Of a stretch of DNA of 49,926 nt, positions 8,276 through 16,400 are shown piece after piece. Made by a program: the position numbers and the translations under genes. This DNA is from Paraktedonobacter sp039923935 (lineage in GTDB: Bacteria; Chloroflexota; Ktedonobacteria; Ktedonobacterales; Ktedonobacteraceae): assembly GCA_039923935.1 (NCBI GenBank), contig JBDTBU010000378.1, positions 1 to 49,926 of the forward strand, read 5' to 3'. Each line of letters opens with the position of its first letter. Positions within the stretch are counted from its first letter, which is position 1. The notes below the pieces were generated by a model that did not search any database, was not told the origin of the DNA, and was given only the letters and a program-made list of their open reading frames with translations.

Positions 8276-9709
8276 ATGGATACAACATACGCAACTGTCG
8301 TACTTGCTGCCGGGAAGGGGACGCGTATGCGCTCCAAGCTTCCCAAAGTGCTGCACCAGGTAGCAGGTCTGCCTCTGCTGGCCCATGTTCTCAATGCCGT
8401 TGAAGCCATTCCCAATGCGCCCGCGTTCGCGCCACTTCAATCCTCGCTGACGGGTCATCGTCCCGTGGCTGTGGTTGGCTATGGGGCTGAGCATGTTGCC
8501 GCAAGCTTTGGTGAACGCTGCTTGTACGCGCTCCAAGCCGAGCAGTTGGGCACGGGACACGCCGTTTTGATGGCTCAGGAAGAAGTGAACGCTCTCCAGC
8601 CGCAGCCTGCTATTGTGCTGGTCTGCTATGGCGACACGCCCCTGGTGACTGGCGAGGTGCTGGCACGGCTGCTGGCCGAACATGTCGCACGTCAGGCCAC
8701 TATTACGTTTCTGACAGGTTTCGCCGAACTGCCCTCGGATTATGGCCGTGTCGTGCGTGATGCTGACGGGCGTGTGCTGGAAATCATCGAGGTCAAGCGA
8801 GCCAGTGCAGAACAGAAGCAGATTCGCGAAGTCAACTCCGGTGTCTATTGTTTCGAGCGTGCCTGGCTCTGGACCGCACTGGCGACTTTGCCGCGCAATC
8901 CCGGCGGCGAATATTTCCTGACAGACCTGATCGGTATCGCCAGTGCACAGGGACGAACTATCGCGACGGTGGTTGGTTCGCTGGATGAGACTATTGGGAT
9001 TAATAACCGGGTTCAATTGGCGGAAATGGAGCAATTGCTGCGGCGGCGCATTTTGGAGAAGCATATGTACGCTGGCGTAACGGTTATCGATCCTGCTACG
9101 ACATACATTGGGATTGAGGTTGAGATCGGTATGGATACGATTATTCTGCCCGGTACAAGCATGAGCGGCTCTACACGCATCGGCTCCAACTGCCGGATCG
9201 GCCCTGGCACAGTCATTGAGAATTCGACGCTCGGAGACAGATGTATCGTGAGCCAGTCGGTGCTAGAGGAGACGACTTTCGAGGAGGGCGTGAGCATCGG
9301 CCCCTTTAGCCATTGTCGTCCAGGCGCGTATCTCGCACGGAATGTACGTATGGGGAATTTTGGTGAAGTCAAAAATTCCTATATTGGCCCGGAAACAGAT
9401 ATCCATCACTTTAGCTATATCGGTGATACCACGATAGGCGAGGGTGTGAATATTGGAGCGGGTACTGTGACGTGTAATTATGATGGTGTGCGCAAAAATA
9501 GAACCATTATTGGGGCTGGTGCATCCATTGGAAGTGATACAATGTTAGTAGCTCCAGTCACAATAGGTGAGCATGCGGTAACAGGAGCCGGTTCTGTGGT
9601 GAAACACGATGTCCCGCCGGGAACAGTGGTGGCAGGCGTGCCCGCACGCGTTCTGCGCTCTCCGCAATCGGTGGATGCGTCCATCGCTGACGGCAATAAG
9701 AAGGGGTAA
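8276..9709 (+). CDS. glmU: bifunctional N-acetylglucosamine-1-phosphate uridyltransferase / glucosamine-1-phosphate acetyltransferase
   Basis: This enzyme makes UDP-GlcNAc, the precursor of peptidoglycan, in two steps: acetyl transfer to glucosamine-1-phosphate, then uridylyl transfer. The N-terminal domain (about 1-250) has the nucleotide-binding LAAGKGTRMRSKLPKVLH, EQLGTGHA, YGDTPL and NSGVYCF. The C-terminal half (about 260-460) is a left-handed beta-helix with hexapeptide repeats and NYDGVRKNRTIIGAGASIGS near the acetyl-CoA site. The length of 477 residues is normal. The stop lies 10 bases before the next gene, so it probably heads an operon with the CNNM/CorC and HMG-CoA lyase-like genes. 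Confidence 0.97.
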   Translation: MDTTYATVVLAAGKGTRMRSKLPKVLHQVAGLPLLAHVLNAVEAIPNAPAFAPLQSSLTGHRPVAVVGYGAEHVAASFGERCLYALQAEQLGTGHAVLMAQEEVNALQPQPAIVLVCYGDTPLVTGEVLARLLAEHVARQATITFLTGFAELPSDYGRVVRDADGRVLEIIEVKRASAEQKQIREVNSGVYCFERAWLWTALATLPRNPGGEYFLTDLIGIASAQGRTIATVVGSLDETIGINNRVQLAEMEQLLRRRILEKHMYAGVTVIDPATTYIGIEVEIGMDTIILPGTSMSGSTRIGSNCRIGPGTVIENSTLGDRCIVSQSVLEETTFEEGVSIGPFSHCRPGAYLARNVRMGNFGEVKNSYIGPETDIHHFSYIGDTTIGEGVNIGAGTVTCNYDGVRKNRTIIGAGASIGSDTMLVAPVTIGEHAVTGAGSVVKHDVPPGTVVAGVPARVLRSPQSVDASIADGNKKG

Positions 9710-9719
9710 AAGGAAATCT

Positions 9720-11162
9720 ATGGACGGTGGTGGCCTACCAGAGGCGGCCCTAGCGGTCGCCCAAGCCACAAGCATTTTTCAGTGGCCGCAATTTGATACA
9801 GAGGCGTGGCTTCAATTGATGTTGCTTGGTATTATGCTGATCTTATGTGCTCTGGCATCTGCCTCTGAGACGGCCCTGACCTCAGTCAGCCGCATCAAGC
9901 TGAAAAATCTGGTCGAGGAAGGCGATAAAAAAGCCAAGGAGATTGAACAACTGCTGGCTAATCCCAACATCTTTCTCTCAACCATTTTGGTCGTCAATAG
10001 TGTCGCGGTGATTATCGCTTCGAGCTTGGCGACAGTGCTTGCCCTGCGTTTCTCTTCATCTTTGGGTGAACTCATCTCAACCATTCTCATTTCTCTCGTG
10101 GTCTTAATCTTTTGTGAAATCACGCCGAAAACTGCTGCTGTGCAGAATCCTATGCGTTGGGCACGCTCTCTGGTCGGCTCTGTGAGCGCTACGGCTTGGC
10201 TGCTGCGTCCGCTTGTTTGGACATTAAGCATGGCAACGAATAGTCTGGTGCGCCTGTTGGGTGGTCGTGCCGTGCGTCATGGGCCGTTTGTGACAGAGGA
10301 AGAATTGCGCCTGCTCGTGACAGTCGGCGAAGAGGAAGGCGTGCTGGAAGAGGAAGAGACGGAGATGATTCACAGCATCTTCGAGTTCTCCGATACCCCT
10401 GTGCGCGAGGTGATGGTTCCGCGTATCGATATGGTGGTTCTTGAGAGCGATGCGACCTTTGACCAGGCGGTGGACTTGGCTCTGGAAGGCGGCTTCTCGC
10501 GTATTCCTGTCTACGAAGAGAGTATTGATAACATCATTGGCGTGTTCTACACCAAAGATATGCTCAAACAGTTGCGTGAGGGTCACTCTGCGCAGCCTAT
10601 TCGCAACTTGGTGCGCCCAGCCTACTTTGTGCCTGAAACCAAGAAACTGGATGATCTCCTGCACGAAATTCGCCAGAAGCGTGTGCACATGGTGATCGTC
10701 ATCGACGAATATGGCTCCGTCGCTGGTCTGGTGACGATTGAAGACCTGGTGGAAGAGATCGTAGGCGATATTCAGGACGAGTATGACCACGAAGAAAAGT
10801 TGTATGAACTGCTCAACGCGAACGAATCCATCTTTGCCGCAAAAATTAGTATTGACGAGTTCAACGACATTATGGAAACTAAGTTGGAGAACGAGGACTA
10901 CGATACGCTGGGTGGTTTTCTCTATGCCCAACTCGATAAAATTCCCGTGGTGGGTGATAGTATCACCTTTGGCGATCATCGCTTCACGGTGCAGACCACG
11001 CGTGGTCGGCGTATCGCCAAGGTACAGGTAGAGCGCCTGTCCACATCTCATATTGTGAAAATGGAAAATTCGCCGCTTTTGCTGAGAAATGAATCCACAA
11101 CGGGCGAAAAGCCGCCCGATCAGGATTTGCCCCAGCAGAGGCAGTCGCGTGCTTTGCATTAG
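9720..11162 (+). CDS. CNNM/CorC-family membrane protein (DUF21 + CBS pair + CorC_HlyC)
   Basis: A 480-residue membrane protein of the hemolysin-C/CorC/CNNM family, associated with Mg2+/Co2+ efflux or homeostasis. The N-terminal DUF21 domain (about 25-210) has several membrane helices and the family phrase ASASETALTSVSRIKL. Two CBS motifs follow (PVREVMVPRIDMVVLESDAT and a second ending IDEYGSVAGLVTIEDLVEEIVGDI), then a CorC_HlyC domain (about 360-440). The open frame starts at 9609 inside glmU, but the ATG at 9720 behind AAAAGGA is the plausible start. It lies 10 bases after glmU and 15 before the next gene, so all three are probably one transcript. I see no functional link between the neighbours. 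Confidence 0.93.
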   Translation: MDGGGLPEAALAVAQATSIFQWPQFDTEAWLQLMLLGIMLILCALASASETALTSVSRIKLKNLVEEGDKKAKEIEQLLANPNIFLSTILVVNSVAVIIASSLATVLALRFSSSLGELISTILISLVVLIFCEITPKTAAVQNPMRWARSLVGSVSATAWLLRPLVWTLSMATNSLVRLLGGRAVRHGPFVTEEELRLLVTVGEEEGVLEEEETEMIHSIFEFSDTPVREVMVPRIDMVVLESDATFDQAVDLALEGGFSRIPVYEESIDNIIGVFYTKDMLKQLREGHSAQPIRNLVRPAYFVPETKKLDDLLHEIRQKRVHMVIVIDEYGSVAGLVTIEDLVEEIVGDIQDEYDHEEKLYELLNANESIFAAKISIDEFNDIMETKLENEDYDTLGGFLYAQLDKIPVVGDSITFGDHRFTVQTTRGRRIAKVQVERLSTSHIVKMENSPLLLRNESTTGEKPPDQDLPQQRQSRALH

Positions 11163-11177
11163 GGAGAGAGGCCAGCT

Positions 11178-12116
11178 ATGAGCATTTCGACAATGTTGCC
11201 GCGTGTTGTGCGCGTCGTAGAGGTTGGCCCGCGTGATGGCTTGCAGAACGAGACGGCGCTGGTGCCAACTGCACAAAAGATACAGTTTATCCAGATGTTG
11301 GCCGATGCGGGCTTGCCGGTTGTCGAGGCCACCTCGTTTGTGAGTCCGCGTGCCATTCCCCAACTCAGGGATGCGAGCGAGGTGATGGCAGGCCTCGCGT
11401 GCCTGCCTACCACCTCGTATCCCGTTCTGGTTCCCAATCTCAAGGGCATGGAGCGAGCTATTGCTGCCGGTGTTCGCGATATTGCCGTGTTTACTGCGGC
11501 TAGCGAGAGTTTTACCCAACACAATATTCACACAACTATTGCGGAGAGTCTGGCCAATTTTCGCCCAGTTGTCGCGCAGGCTCAGCAGGCTGGCATCTCC
11601 GTACGTGGCTATATTTCTACGGTGTTTGGCTGTCCTTACGAGGGCGCGGTGGACCAGCAGCAGGTTTTGCATGTGGCCCGCGAGTTGTTGGCAATGGGCA
11701 TCAGCGAACTGTCGTTGGGGGATACCATCGGTGTCGCTACACCCAATCAGGTGGTTGACGTGCTCGGCCTGTTGACCAACGAGGGCCAGATACCGCTTTC
11801 CCAACTAGCCGTTCATTTCCACGATACACGCGGCACCGCTTTGGCAAACGTTCTGATGGCTTTGCAACTGGGCATCACCATCATCGATTCCTCGGCAGGC
11901 GGCCTGGGTGGCTGTCCCTACGCGCCGGGAGCTGCTGGCAATCTGGCTACCGAAGACCTGCTCTACATGTTGCACGGTCTAGGTATCTCAACAGGTGTCG
12001 ATTTAGAGAAGGTTGTGGCGGCTACACAGTTTATCGCGTCGTTCCTGGATCATGCGCCGACGAGTAAGTATTATCAGGCGGCGCTGGCGGCCAAGAACCT
12101 AGGAGCCGGAGGCTAG
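11178..12116 (+). CDS. hydroxymethylglutaryl-CoA lyase-like protein (DRE-TIM metallolyase)
   Basis: Predicted to split HMG-CoA into acetoacetate and acetyl-CoA, as in leucine breakdown. EVGPRDGLQNE at the N-terminus carries the catalytic Arg and metal Asp, HFHDTRG supplies the metal-binding His pair, and GGLGGCPYAPGAAGN contains the active-site Cys loop. The 312 residues match bacterial MvaB. The TIM barrel is shared with homocitrate and citramalate synthases, but the Cys loop favours the lyase. No other leucine genes are nearby. The stop codon and the last codons lie inside the palindromic repeat at 12102-12126, so the C-terminus (GAGG) is supplied by that element. Confidence 0.9.
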   Translation: MSISTMLPRVVRVVEVGPRDGLQNETALVPTAQKIQFIQMLADAGLPVVEATSFVSPRAIPQLRDASEVMAGLACLPTTSYPVLVPNLKGMERAIAAGVRDIAVFTAASESFTQHNIHTTIAESLANFRPVVAQAQQAGISVRGYISTVFGCPYEGAVDQQQVLHVARELLAMGISELSLGDTIGVATPNQVVDVLGLLTNEGQIPLSQLAVHFHDTRGTALANVLMALQLGITIIDSSAGGLGGCPYAPGAAGNLATEDLLYMLHGLGISTGVDLEKVVAATQFIASFLDHAPTSKYYQAALAAKNLGAGG

Positions 12117-12126
12117 CGCCGGCTCC
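12102..12126. repeat. dispersed palindromic repeat, copy 2, overlapping a stop codon
   Basis: The 23-bp core seen at 7905-7927 recurs here, with the stem extended to 8 pairs (GGAGCCGG and CCGGCTCC). The TAG of the HMG-CoA lyase-like gene sits in the loop. It lies between convergent genes, 40 bases before the end of the S41 protease gene, and may act as a terminator for both. Confidence 0.75.
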
Positions 12127-12165
12127 ATCCGTTCGCTCCTCTTCTTGCATGTGTGCGTGAGAACC

Positions 12166-13572
12166 TCAACGACTCTCCAGATATTTAATCGCTGCAATCA
12201 ACTGTGTATCGTTGCTTTGCAAGATTTGCGTCAGGGTCATATGGGCCTGGTTAGCGACATCGGGCGTCAGGATGTTCGCGGGGTCCATCGCTATATTGAA
12301 GGGAGCGCCGAGGCTGGGCGTAATCCCATTTGCACGGATAAAGCGCCCTTTGGGAGTCAGCCATTCGGAGGTGCCGATCAGGACTGCTGAGCCATCGCTG
12401 AGTGGGAATTCTTGCAGGACGGTGCCGGTACCAAAGGTTTTACTGCCCATAATCATCGAGCGCCCATTGTCTTGTAACGCGCCCGACACGATCTCAGCCG
12501 CGCTGGCTGTGTCGCCGTTGACCAGCACGATCATCGGGATGCCCGTGTCTACCGTTGCGCCGGTAACGTTGAACTTAGTCTGATTGCCCGAACTATCCTG
12601 CTCGATCAGCACGGTGCCGCTGGCCATAAACTCGCTGGCTGTGTTGATAGCCTCTTGCAGATAGCCGCCGGGATTGCCGCGTAGATCCAGGATAATCTTG
12701 GTGGCGCCATCTTGCTTGGCTTGCAGGATCACCGTTTTGAGTTGGTCAGAGACGCCGTTAGCGAACTGGACGATTTGGATATGCGCGATATGATCCTCCG
12801 GGATATAGTGCATAACCACGTTGGGTACCTGAATTTGGGCACGTTGGACAGGAATGTTCAATACCTGATTTGTCGCGGAGCGCCTGACAGTGAGGGTGAC
12901 GGTTGTTCCCGTTGGTCCCTCGATCAAGGGCTGGACTGCGCTGAAATCCATGCCAACCACATTCTTGCCGTTGACCTCAATAATCACATCGCCATGCTGC
13001 AACCCAGCTTTCTCGGCGGGTGCGCCAGGGATGGTTGAGGTGATAATAATATCTTTCGTCTTAGGGTCCTGGTGAATATAGACGCCAATGCCCGCGAATG
13101 TTCCGCTGAGCGATTGTTGTTCCGCTTGCACATCCTGGGGCGTCAGGAAGCGCGTATGGCCGGTATCGCCCAGGCCGGTCAACATGCTCTTGATCGCGTC
13201 ATAGGACAGTTGTTTGTAGTTGACAGCTTTGCGATCAACATAATTCTGATCGACGATGCGCCAAGCTTGTTGGATCAGGCTGGCATATTTTTGTGAATCG
13301 GGACTAGCTGTAAAGAAGGAAGTGGTATACGCCTGGTGGGAAAACCAGCCACCGAGGAAAGCAAGCGCCATAAAAGCCAGAGTGATTACCACCTGGTTAA
13401 AAATACGCTGGCGACGCAGCCTTCGCTCGTCTTTGACCGATGTTTGTGTTGCTGTTGTTCCCTGCATCTGCATTTCTCCATCAGATAGCGGGGATTGTGC
13501 ATGCGGTGGTACTATTTGCTGGTCGTTCTTCTCAGACTGTTCATACCAGCGAGGATCGTCATCAAATCTCAC
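12166..13572 (-). CDS. S41-family C-terminal processing peptidase (CtpA-like), with altered Lys position
   Basis: A membrane-anchored serine protease of 468 residues. It has a cytoplasmic N-terminus of about 57 residues, one membrane helix (about 58-76), a PDZ domain (about 150-235, GIGVYI and GLQHGDVIIEVNG) and the S41 core. The nucleophile Ser357 lies in DTASAAEIVSGAL. In characterised CtpA/Prc enzymes the catalytic Lys is 25 residues further on, in TFGKG; here that position is Thr382 (SKTFGTGTVLQEF). Lys378 is near and might substitute. I recall similar GTGTVL forms in Chloroflexota S41 proteins but cannot check. The gene converges on the HMG-CoA lyase-like gene and lies downstream of infC. 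Confidence 0.9.
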   Translation of the reverse strand: MRFDDDPRWYEQSEKNDQQIVPPHAQSPLSDGEMQMQGTTATQTSVKDERRLRRQRIFNQVVITLAFMALAFLGGWFSHQAYTTSFFTASPDSQKYASLIQQAWRIVDQNYVDRKAVNYKQLSYDAIKSMLTGLGDTGHTRFLTPQDVQAEQQSLSGTFAGIGVYIHQDPKTKDIIITSTIPGAPAEKAGLQHGDVIIEVNGKNVVGMDFSAVQPLIEGPTGTTVTLTVRRSATNQVLNIPVQRAQIQVPNVVMHYIPEDHIAHIQIVQFANGVSDQLKTVILQAKQDGATKIILDLRGNPGGYLQEAINTASEFMASGTVLIEQDSSGNQTKFNVTGATVDTGIPMIVLVNGDTASAAEIVSGALQDNGRSMIMGSKTFGTGTVLQEFPLSDGSAVLIGTSEWLTPKGRFIRANGITPSLGAPFNIAMDPANILTPDVANQAHMTLTQILQSNDTQLIAAIKYLESR

Positions 13573-13955
13573 CTGGAGCCTCCCATACTCGTATTTTTAA
13601 ACATCGTAGTGTGGCACAATAGTTTTAAGCATTTAGGAACTATCTACTCTCTTGATTGTACCTTAAAAGACTGCATTTGGAAACGCCAATGGACTCTGTT
13701 AGAAGAAAGGCAGAGGTGCAATTCTGATAGAACTGCACCTCTGCCTTATACCTGTTGGGTGAATCTGCCTGGCGTCTGGCCCTGATAAGAAGGTTCTCCT
13801 CCTGGCCGCATGTGCGAGAAAAACCGTATACACTCCACGCTGATGTTGGCACACACAACCGTAACGAAGCAATGTGCCACATTCCCACAACAGCTTACGA
13901 TGCGAAACGGTTTGCCCACATGGCCTGAGAGGGTCGGCGAAGGGCAGAGCAAACA
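13573..13955. other. intergenic region between infC and the S41 gene
   Basis: A 383-base stretch holding the hairpin at 13707-13747. The usual downstream partners of infC, rpmI and rplT, are absent: no frame here encodes a recognisable ribosomal protein L35 or L20. I see no convincing coding frame. Confidence 0.6.
13707..13747 (-). terminator. hairpin downstream of infC
   Basis: Perfect 14-bp arms (AAGGCAGAGGTGCA and its complement) enclose 13 bases in which TTCT and AGAA can also pair. Read on the minus strand it is followed by TTCTTCT, a weak U-rich stretch, so it is a reasonable intrinsic terminator for infC about 210 bases after its stop. Confidence 0.65.
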
Positions 13956-14666
13956 CTAACTCTCAGACTGCATACTGACCGCTTCGCTTTTTTCCGAAAC
14001 GGGAGTTGGCGTTGGAGGCAGCGTCGAGACATCTGGTGTGGCTGTTTCTGTTTCTGCCTCTTTCCCATTGGTTGCAGGAGCGGAGCGTGTTCTTTCTGGA
14101 GCAGCGGCCTGTTTTTTCAGTGGTTCCCAGCCAGGCGCACGCGAAACAGTCATAGACATCATTCTGCCTTCCATCATTGGGGAGCGCTCAATCACCGCCG
14201 AACCTTTCAGCACGTCCGCGATCTCGTCGAGCAGCTTGCGCCCAATGTCTGGGTGACGCATTTCCGCGCCTCGGAACTGTACGCTGACGCGTACTTTATC
14301 CCCGTCGGCCAGAAACTCCTGAATCTTGCGCGTTTTCACTTCGACATCGTGGTCGTCTGTACGCGGACGCATACGAATCTCTTTAAGAGTAATCGTCTTC
14401 TGATTCTTACGTGCCTCATTTTCCTTTTTGGCTTGCTCATATTTAAAACGACCGTAGTCCATGAGCTTGCAGACTGGCGGAATGGCGTTGGGTGATATTT
14501 CAACCATATCGAGATTGCGCTCACGGGCGATGTCGAGTGCTCGTATAGGGGACAACACCCCGATCATCTCGCCGTTTTCGTCAATCAAACGCACTTCACG
14601 CGCACGTATGCGCTCATTCACCCGCGTCTCGCGCGGACGGTCATTTCCCCGAAAATCCCTGTTAAT
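13956..14666 (-). CDS. infC: translation initiation factor IF-3, AUU start
   Basis: IF-3 binds the 30S subunit, prevents 50S joining and checks the start codon. The core matches the family: NERIRAREVRLIDENGEMIG, ARERNLDMVEISPNAIPPVCKL, MDYGRFKYEQAKKENEARK and a C-domain ending EGRMMSMTVSRAP. The frame is open from an ATG at 14864, but AGGAGGT at 14675-14680 sits 8 bases before ATT (14666), giving INRDFRGND. An AUU start is the known hallmark of infC in several bacteria, where IF-3 represses its own translation by discriminating against it. At 236 residues it exceeds the usual 170-180 because of a Pro/Thr/Ser-rich tail of about 55 residues. rpmI and rplT do not follow. Confidence 0.94.
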   Translation of the reverse strand: MNRDFRGNDRPRETRVNERIRAREVRLIDENGEMIGVLSPIRALDIARERNLDMVEISPNAIPPVCKLMDYGRFKYEQAKKENEARKNQKTITLKEIRMRPRTDDHDVEVKTRKIQEFLADGDKVRVSVQFRGAEMRHPDIGRKLLDEIADVLKGSAVIERSPMMEGRMMSMTVSRAPGWEPLKKQAAAPERTRSAPATNGKEAETETATPDVSTLPPTPTPVSEKSEAVSMQSES

Positions 14667-14680
14667 AGGCCGGACCTCCT
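14664..14680 (-). promoter_or_regulatory. Shine-Dalgarno and AUU start of infC
   Basis: On the minus strand AGGAGGT (14680-14674), then a 7-8 base spacer, then ATT (14666-14664). No ATG, GTG or TTG lies at a usable distance in this frame, so the site decides the start. The AUU codon makes translation sensitive to IF-3, a known autoregulatory device. Confidence 0.85.
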
Positions 14681-15029
14681 TTTTTCTTGTGAAATTGGCT
14701 AACGTTTTTTTTCTTAAGTTTAGCACATCTGTTAAACCTGCTGAAGCGCCCCTACATGTACGCGGAACTCTCTCCAGACGCCCGACAAAGGGAGCCTGGG
14801 GGACACTTCTTTGCCCGCTGCACCCATGCGTGTAAAGTGTAGCATACCCACCTATGCAAGTCAAATTGAACCATAAGGTCTACGCTGAGGGCTTTTTGTG
14901 ATAATGTAGCGACACACAGCGTTATCGTTGATAGTATCAGTCCCACGAGTGAGACTTTGCCTGTTTTTATGAGCGGGTTTGTATCCCAGTTTCTCTGCAT
15001 TATTCATAATTGAGAAGGAAAATACGTCT
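14667..15029. other. divergent leader region between infC and the GH3 gene
   Basis: Holds the infC promoter (14836-14864, minus) and its leader of about 160 bases. On the plus strand TGTGATAAT at 14897-14905 is a possible extended -10 for the GH3 gene, without a clear -35. I see no recognisable ribosomal-protein-type leader structure. Confidence 0.5.
14836..14864 (-). promoter_or_regulatory. promoter of infC
   Basis: On the minus strand TTGACT (14864-14859), exactly 17 bases, TACACT (14841-14836), with TGC directly before the -10 (extended -10). The boxes and spacing match the promoter at 2601-2629. Confidence 0.75.
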
Positions 15030-16316
15030 ATGAGGACTAGGAAAACTGACCGAGCGTGGCTGTTTTTCGTAGATGTCAGGCGCAGTATGTCTACTCCGCG
15101 CAAAAACGGGCCTATTGGCTTTTTGCTTCTGACAAGTTTTCTGCTGGCCTTTCTCGTGGCTTGTTCAAACCCACTGAGCAACAATGCGCCAACATCGCCA
15201 TCAGCAACTCTCACGCGGTCGGTGCCCACCTTGGTACCCACATCGACGCTCACACCAGACGCGTTGCAGGCTGTGAAAACCAAAGTATTGCAGATTATGG
15301 CCAAGATGTCGTTAGAACAGAAATTAGGACAATTGATTGCTGTAGAGTACCTGGGCAACAATTACCAGGGAACTGGCTTACAGTATATGGTCAAGCAGCA
15401 GTATGTAGGGGGAGTGCTCTACCAGACCGTCAACCACAATTTTGAGCCGCCAAATGATACCGTTGCAGGGATGGCTGCGTTTTCAAGCCAGGTTCAACAA
15501 GATGCACTGATTCCCTTGCTGCTTGGTACCGACCAAGAGGGAGGCCTCGTCAATCGTTTGTTGACTTTTCATGGCCCCCTGCCCTCTGCCGAAGCCATGG
15601 CGGCCAAAGGTAATCCACAATATGCCTTTGATCAGGGCAAACAGGCGGCACAATGGATGGTGGCCCTGGGGATAAATGCCGATCTGGCACCAGTGGTGGA
15701 TGTGCATACAGTCAATCCGCCTGTTCTCGTATCGCGTATGTTTGGGAACGACCCGCAGGCTGTTGAGACTTACGCAGGCGCTTTTCTGGATGGCTTGCAA
15801 CAGAATGGGATCGCTGGCTGCCTCAAGCATTTCCCTGGCCTTGGCGCGGTAACGTCCGACCCGCATTTTGGTCTGCCGACGATCAAGCGCAGCATGAGCG
15901 ACCTGGAGAATATTGACCTAGCACCGTACAAAGTGATGATCGCCAAGAATCATCCGGCCATGATTATGGACACGGATGTCGTTATGTCGGCGATTGATCC
16001 CACGTTGCCAGCGGAACTTTCGCCCAAAGCAATCAACGGCGTTTTGCGCGGGGATCTTGGCTATAACGGGGTGGTGATTACTGATGGGTTGTACATGCAT
16101 GGTATCACTGAGCATTGGTCGTTGGGCGAAGCCTCTGTGCTGGCGCTTCTTGCTGGCAATGACCTGATTGAGGGACCATATAGCGTTTCTCAGGTTGCTT
16201 CAGTCCTCGCTGCGTTCCATCAAGCACTGCAAAGTGGCAGGCTGACTGAGGCACGCATCGATCAGTCCGTGGCGCGTATCTTACTCATGAAGGTTGAAAC
16301 CGGGATCATCAAGTAG
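15030..16316 (+). CDS. glycoside hydrolase family 3 lipoprotein (beta-N-acetylhexosaminidase, NagZ-like)
   Basis: A secreted, lipid-anchored hydrolase, likely removing beta-linked N-acetylhexosamines from cell-wall or environmental glycans. The hydrophobic stretch FLLLTSFLLAFLVAC ends in a lipobox Cys at about residue 44. A Thr/Pro/Ser-rich linker follows, then a one-domain GH3 barrel: LLGTDQEGGLVNRL, DLAPVVDVHTVNPPV, KHFPGLGAVTSDPHFG and ITDGLYMHGI with candidate nucleophile Asp352. I chose the ATG at 15030 (GAGAAGGA upstream). A later ATG near 15087 would give a more standard signal length but has no good ribosome site. NagZ is usually cytoplasmic in Gram-negatives; a lipoprotein form fits a single-membrane cell. 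Confidence 0.9.
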   Translation: MRTRKTDRAWLFFVDVRRSMSTPRKNGPIGFLLLTSFLLAFLVACSNPLSNNAPTSPSATLTRSVPTLVPTSTLTPDALQAVKTKVLQIMAKMSLEQKLGQLIAVEYLGNNYQGTGLQYMVKQQYVGGVLYQTVNHNFEPPNDTVAGMAAFSSQVQQDALIPLLLGTDQEGGLVNRLLTFHGPLPSAEAMAAKGNPQYAFDQGKQAAQWMVALGINADLAPVVDVHTVNPPVLVSRMFGNDPQAVETYAGAFLDGLQQNGIAGCLKHFPGLGAVTSDPHFGLPTIKRSMSDLENIDLAPYKVMIAKNHPAMIMDTDVVMSAIDPTLPAELSPKAINGVLRGDLGYNGVVITDGLYMHGITEHWSLGEASVLALLAGNDLIEGPYSVSQVASVLAAFHQALQSGRLTEARIDQSVARILLMKVETGIIK

Positions 16317-16323
16317 GAGCAGC

Positions 16324-16400
16324 AAATCCGAAGTCTTATGAAGAATGGCCTGACAACGGTGAAACCGTTGTCAGGCCATTCTTCATAAGACTTCGGATTT
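16324..16400. terminator. 77-bp perfect palindrome (36-bp stem, 5-base loop)
   Basis: Arms of 36 bases at 16324-16359 and 16365-16400 are perfectly complementary around the loop TGAAA. It starts 8 bases after the GH3 stop and overlaps the TAA of the convergent PPOX gene (16399-16401), so it probably ends both transcripts. Neither side has a real T-tract. Confidence 0.85.

Noticed and set aside
8270..9064. A 264-codon minus-strand frame opposite glmU
   Set aside because: It is antisense to the conserved glmU frame and has no recognisable domain.
10224..11804. A 526-codon open frame on the minus strand opposite the CNNM/CorC and HMG-CoA lyase-like genes
   Set aside because: It is antisense to two well-supported genes, matches no family I recognise, and is rich in His, Gln and Arg as expected of a shadow frame in this base composition.
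13699..13956. Minus-strand frames directly after infC considered as rpmI (L35)
   Set aside because: No L35 pattern (basic, MPKxKTHxxxxKRF start) is present, the frames overlap a hairpin, and there is no ribosome-binding site.
14667..14864. An N-terminal extension of IF-3 from the ATG at 14864
   Set aside because: The extra 66 residues do not resemble IF-3, the infC promoter at 14836-14864 overlaps that ATG, and a strong ribosome site sits just before the AUU.
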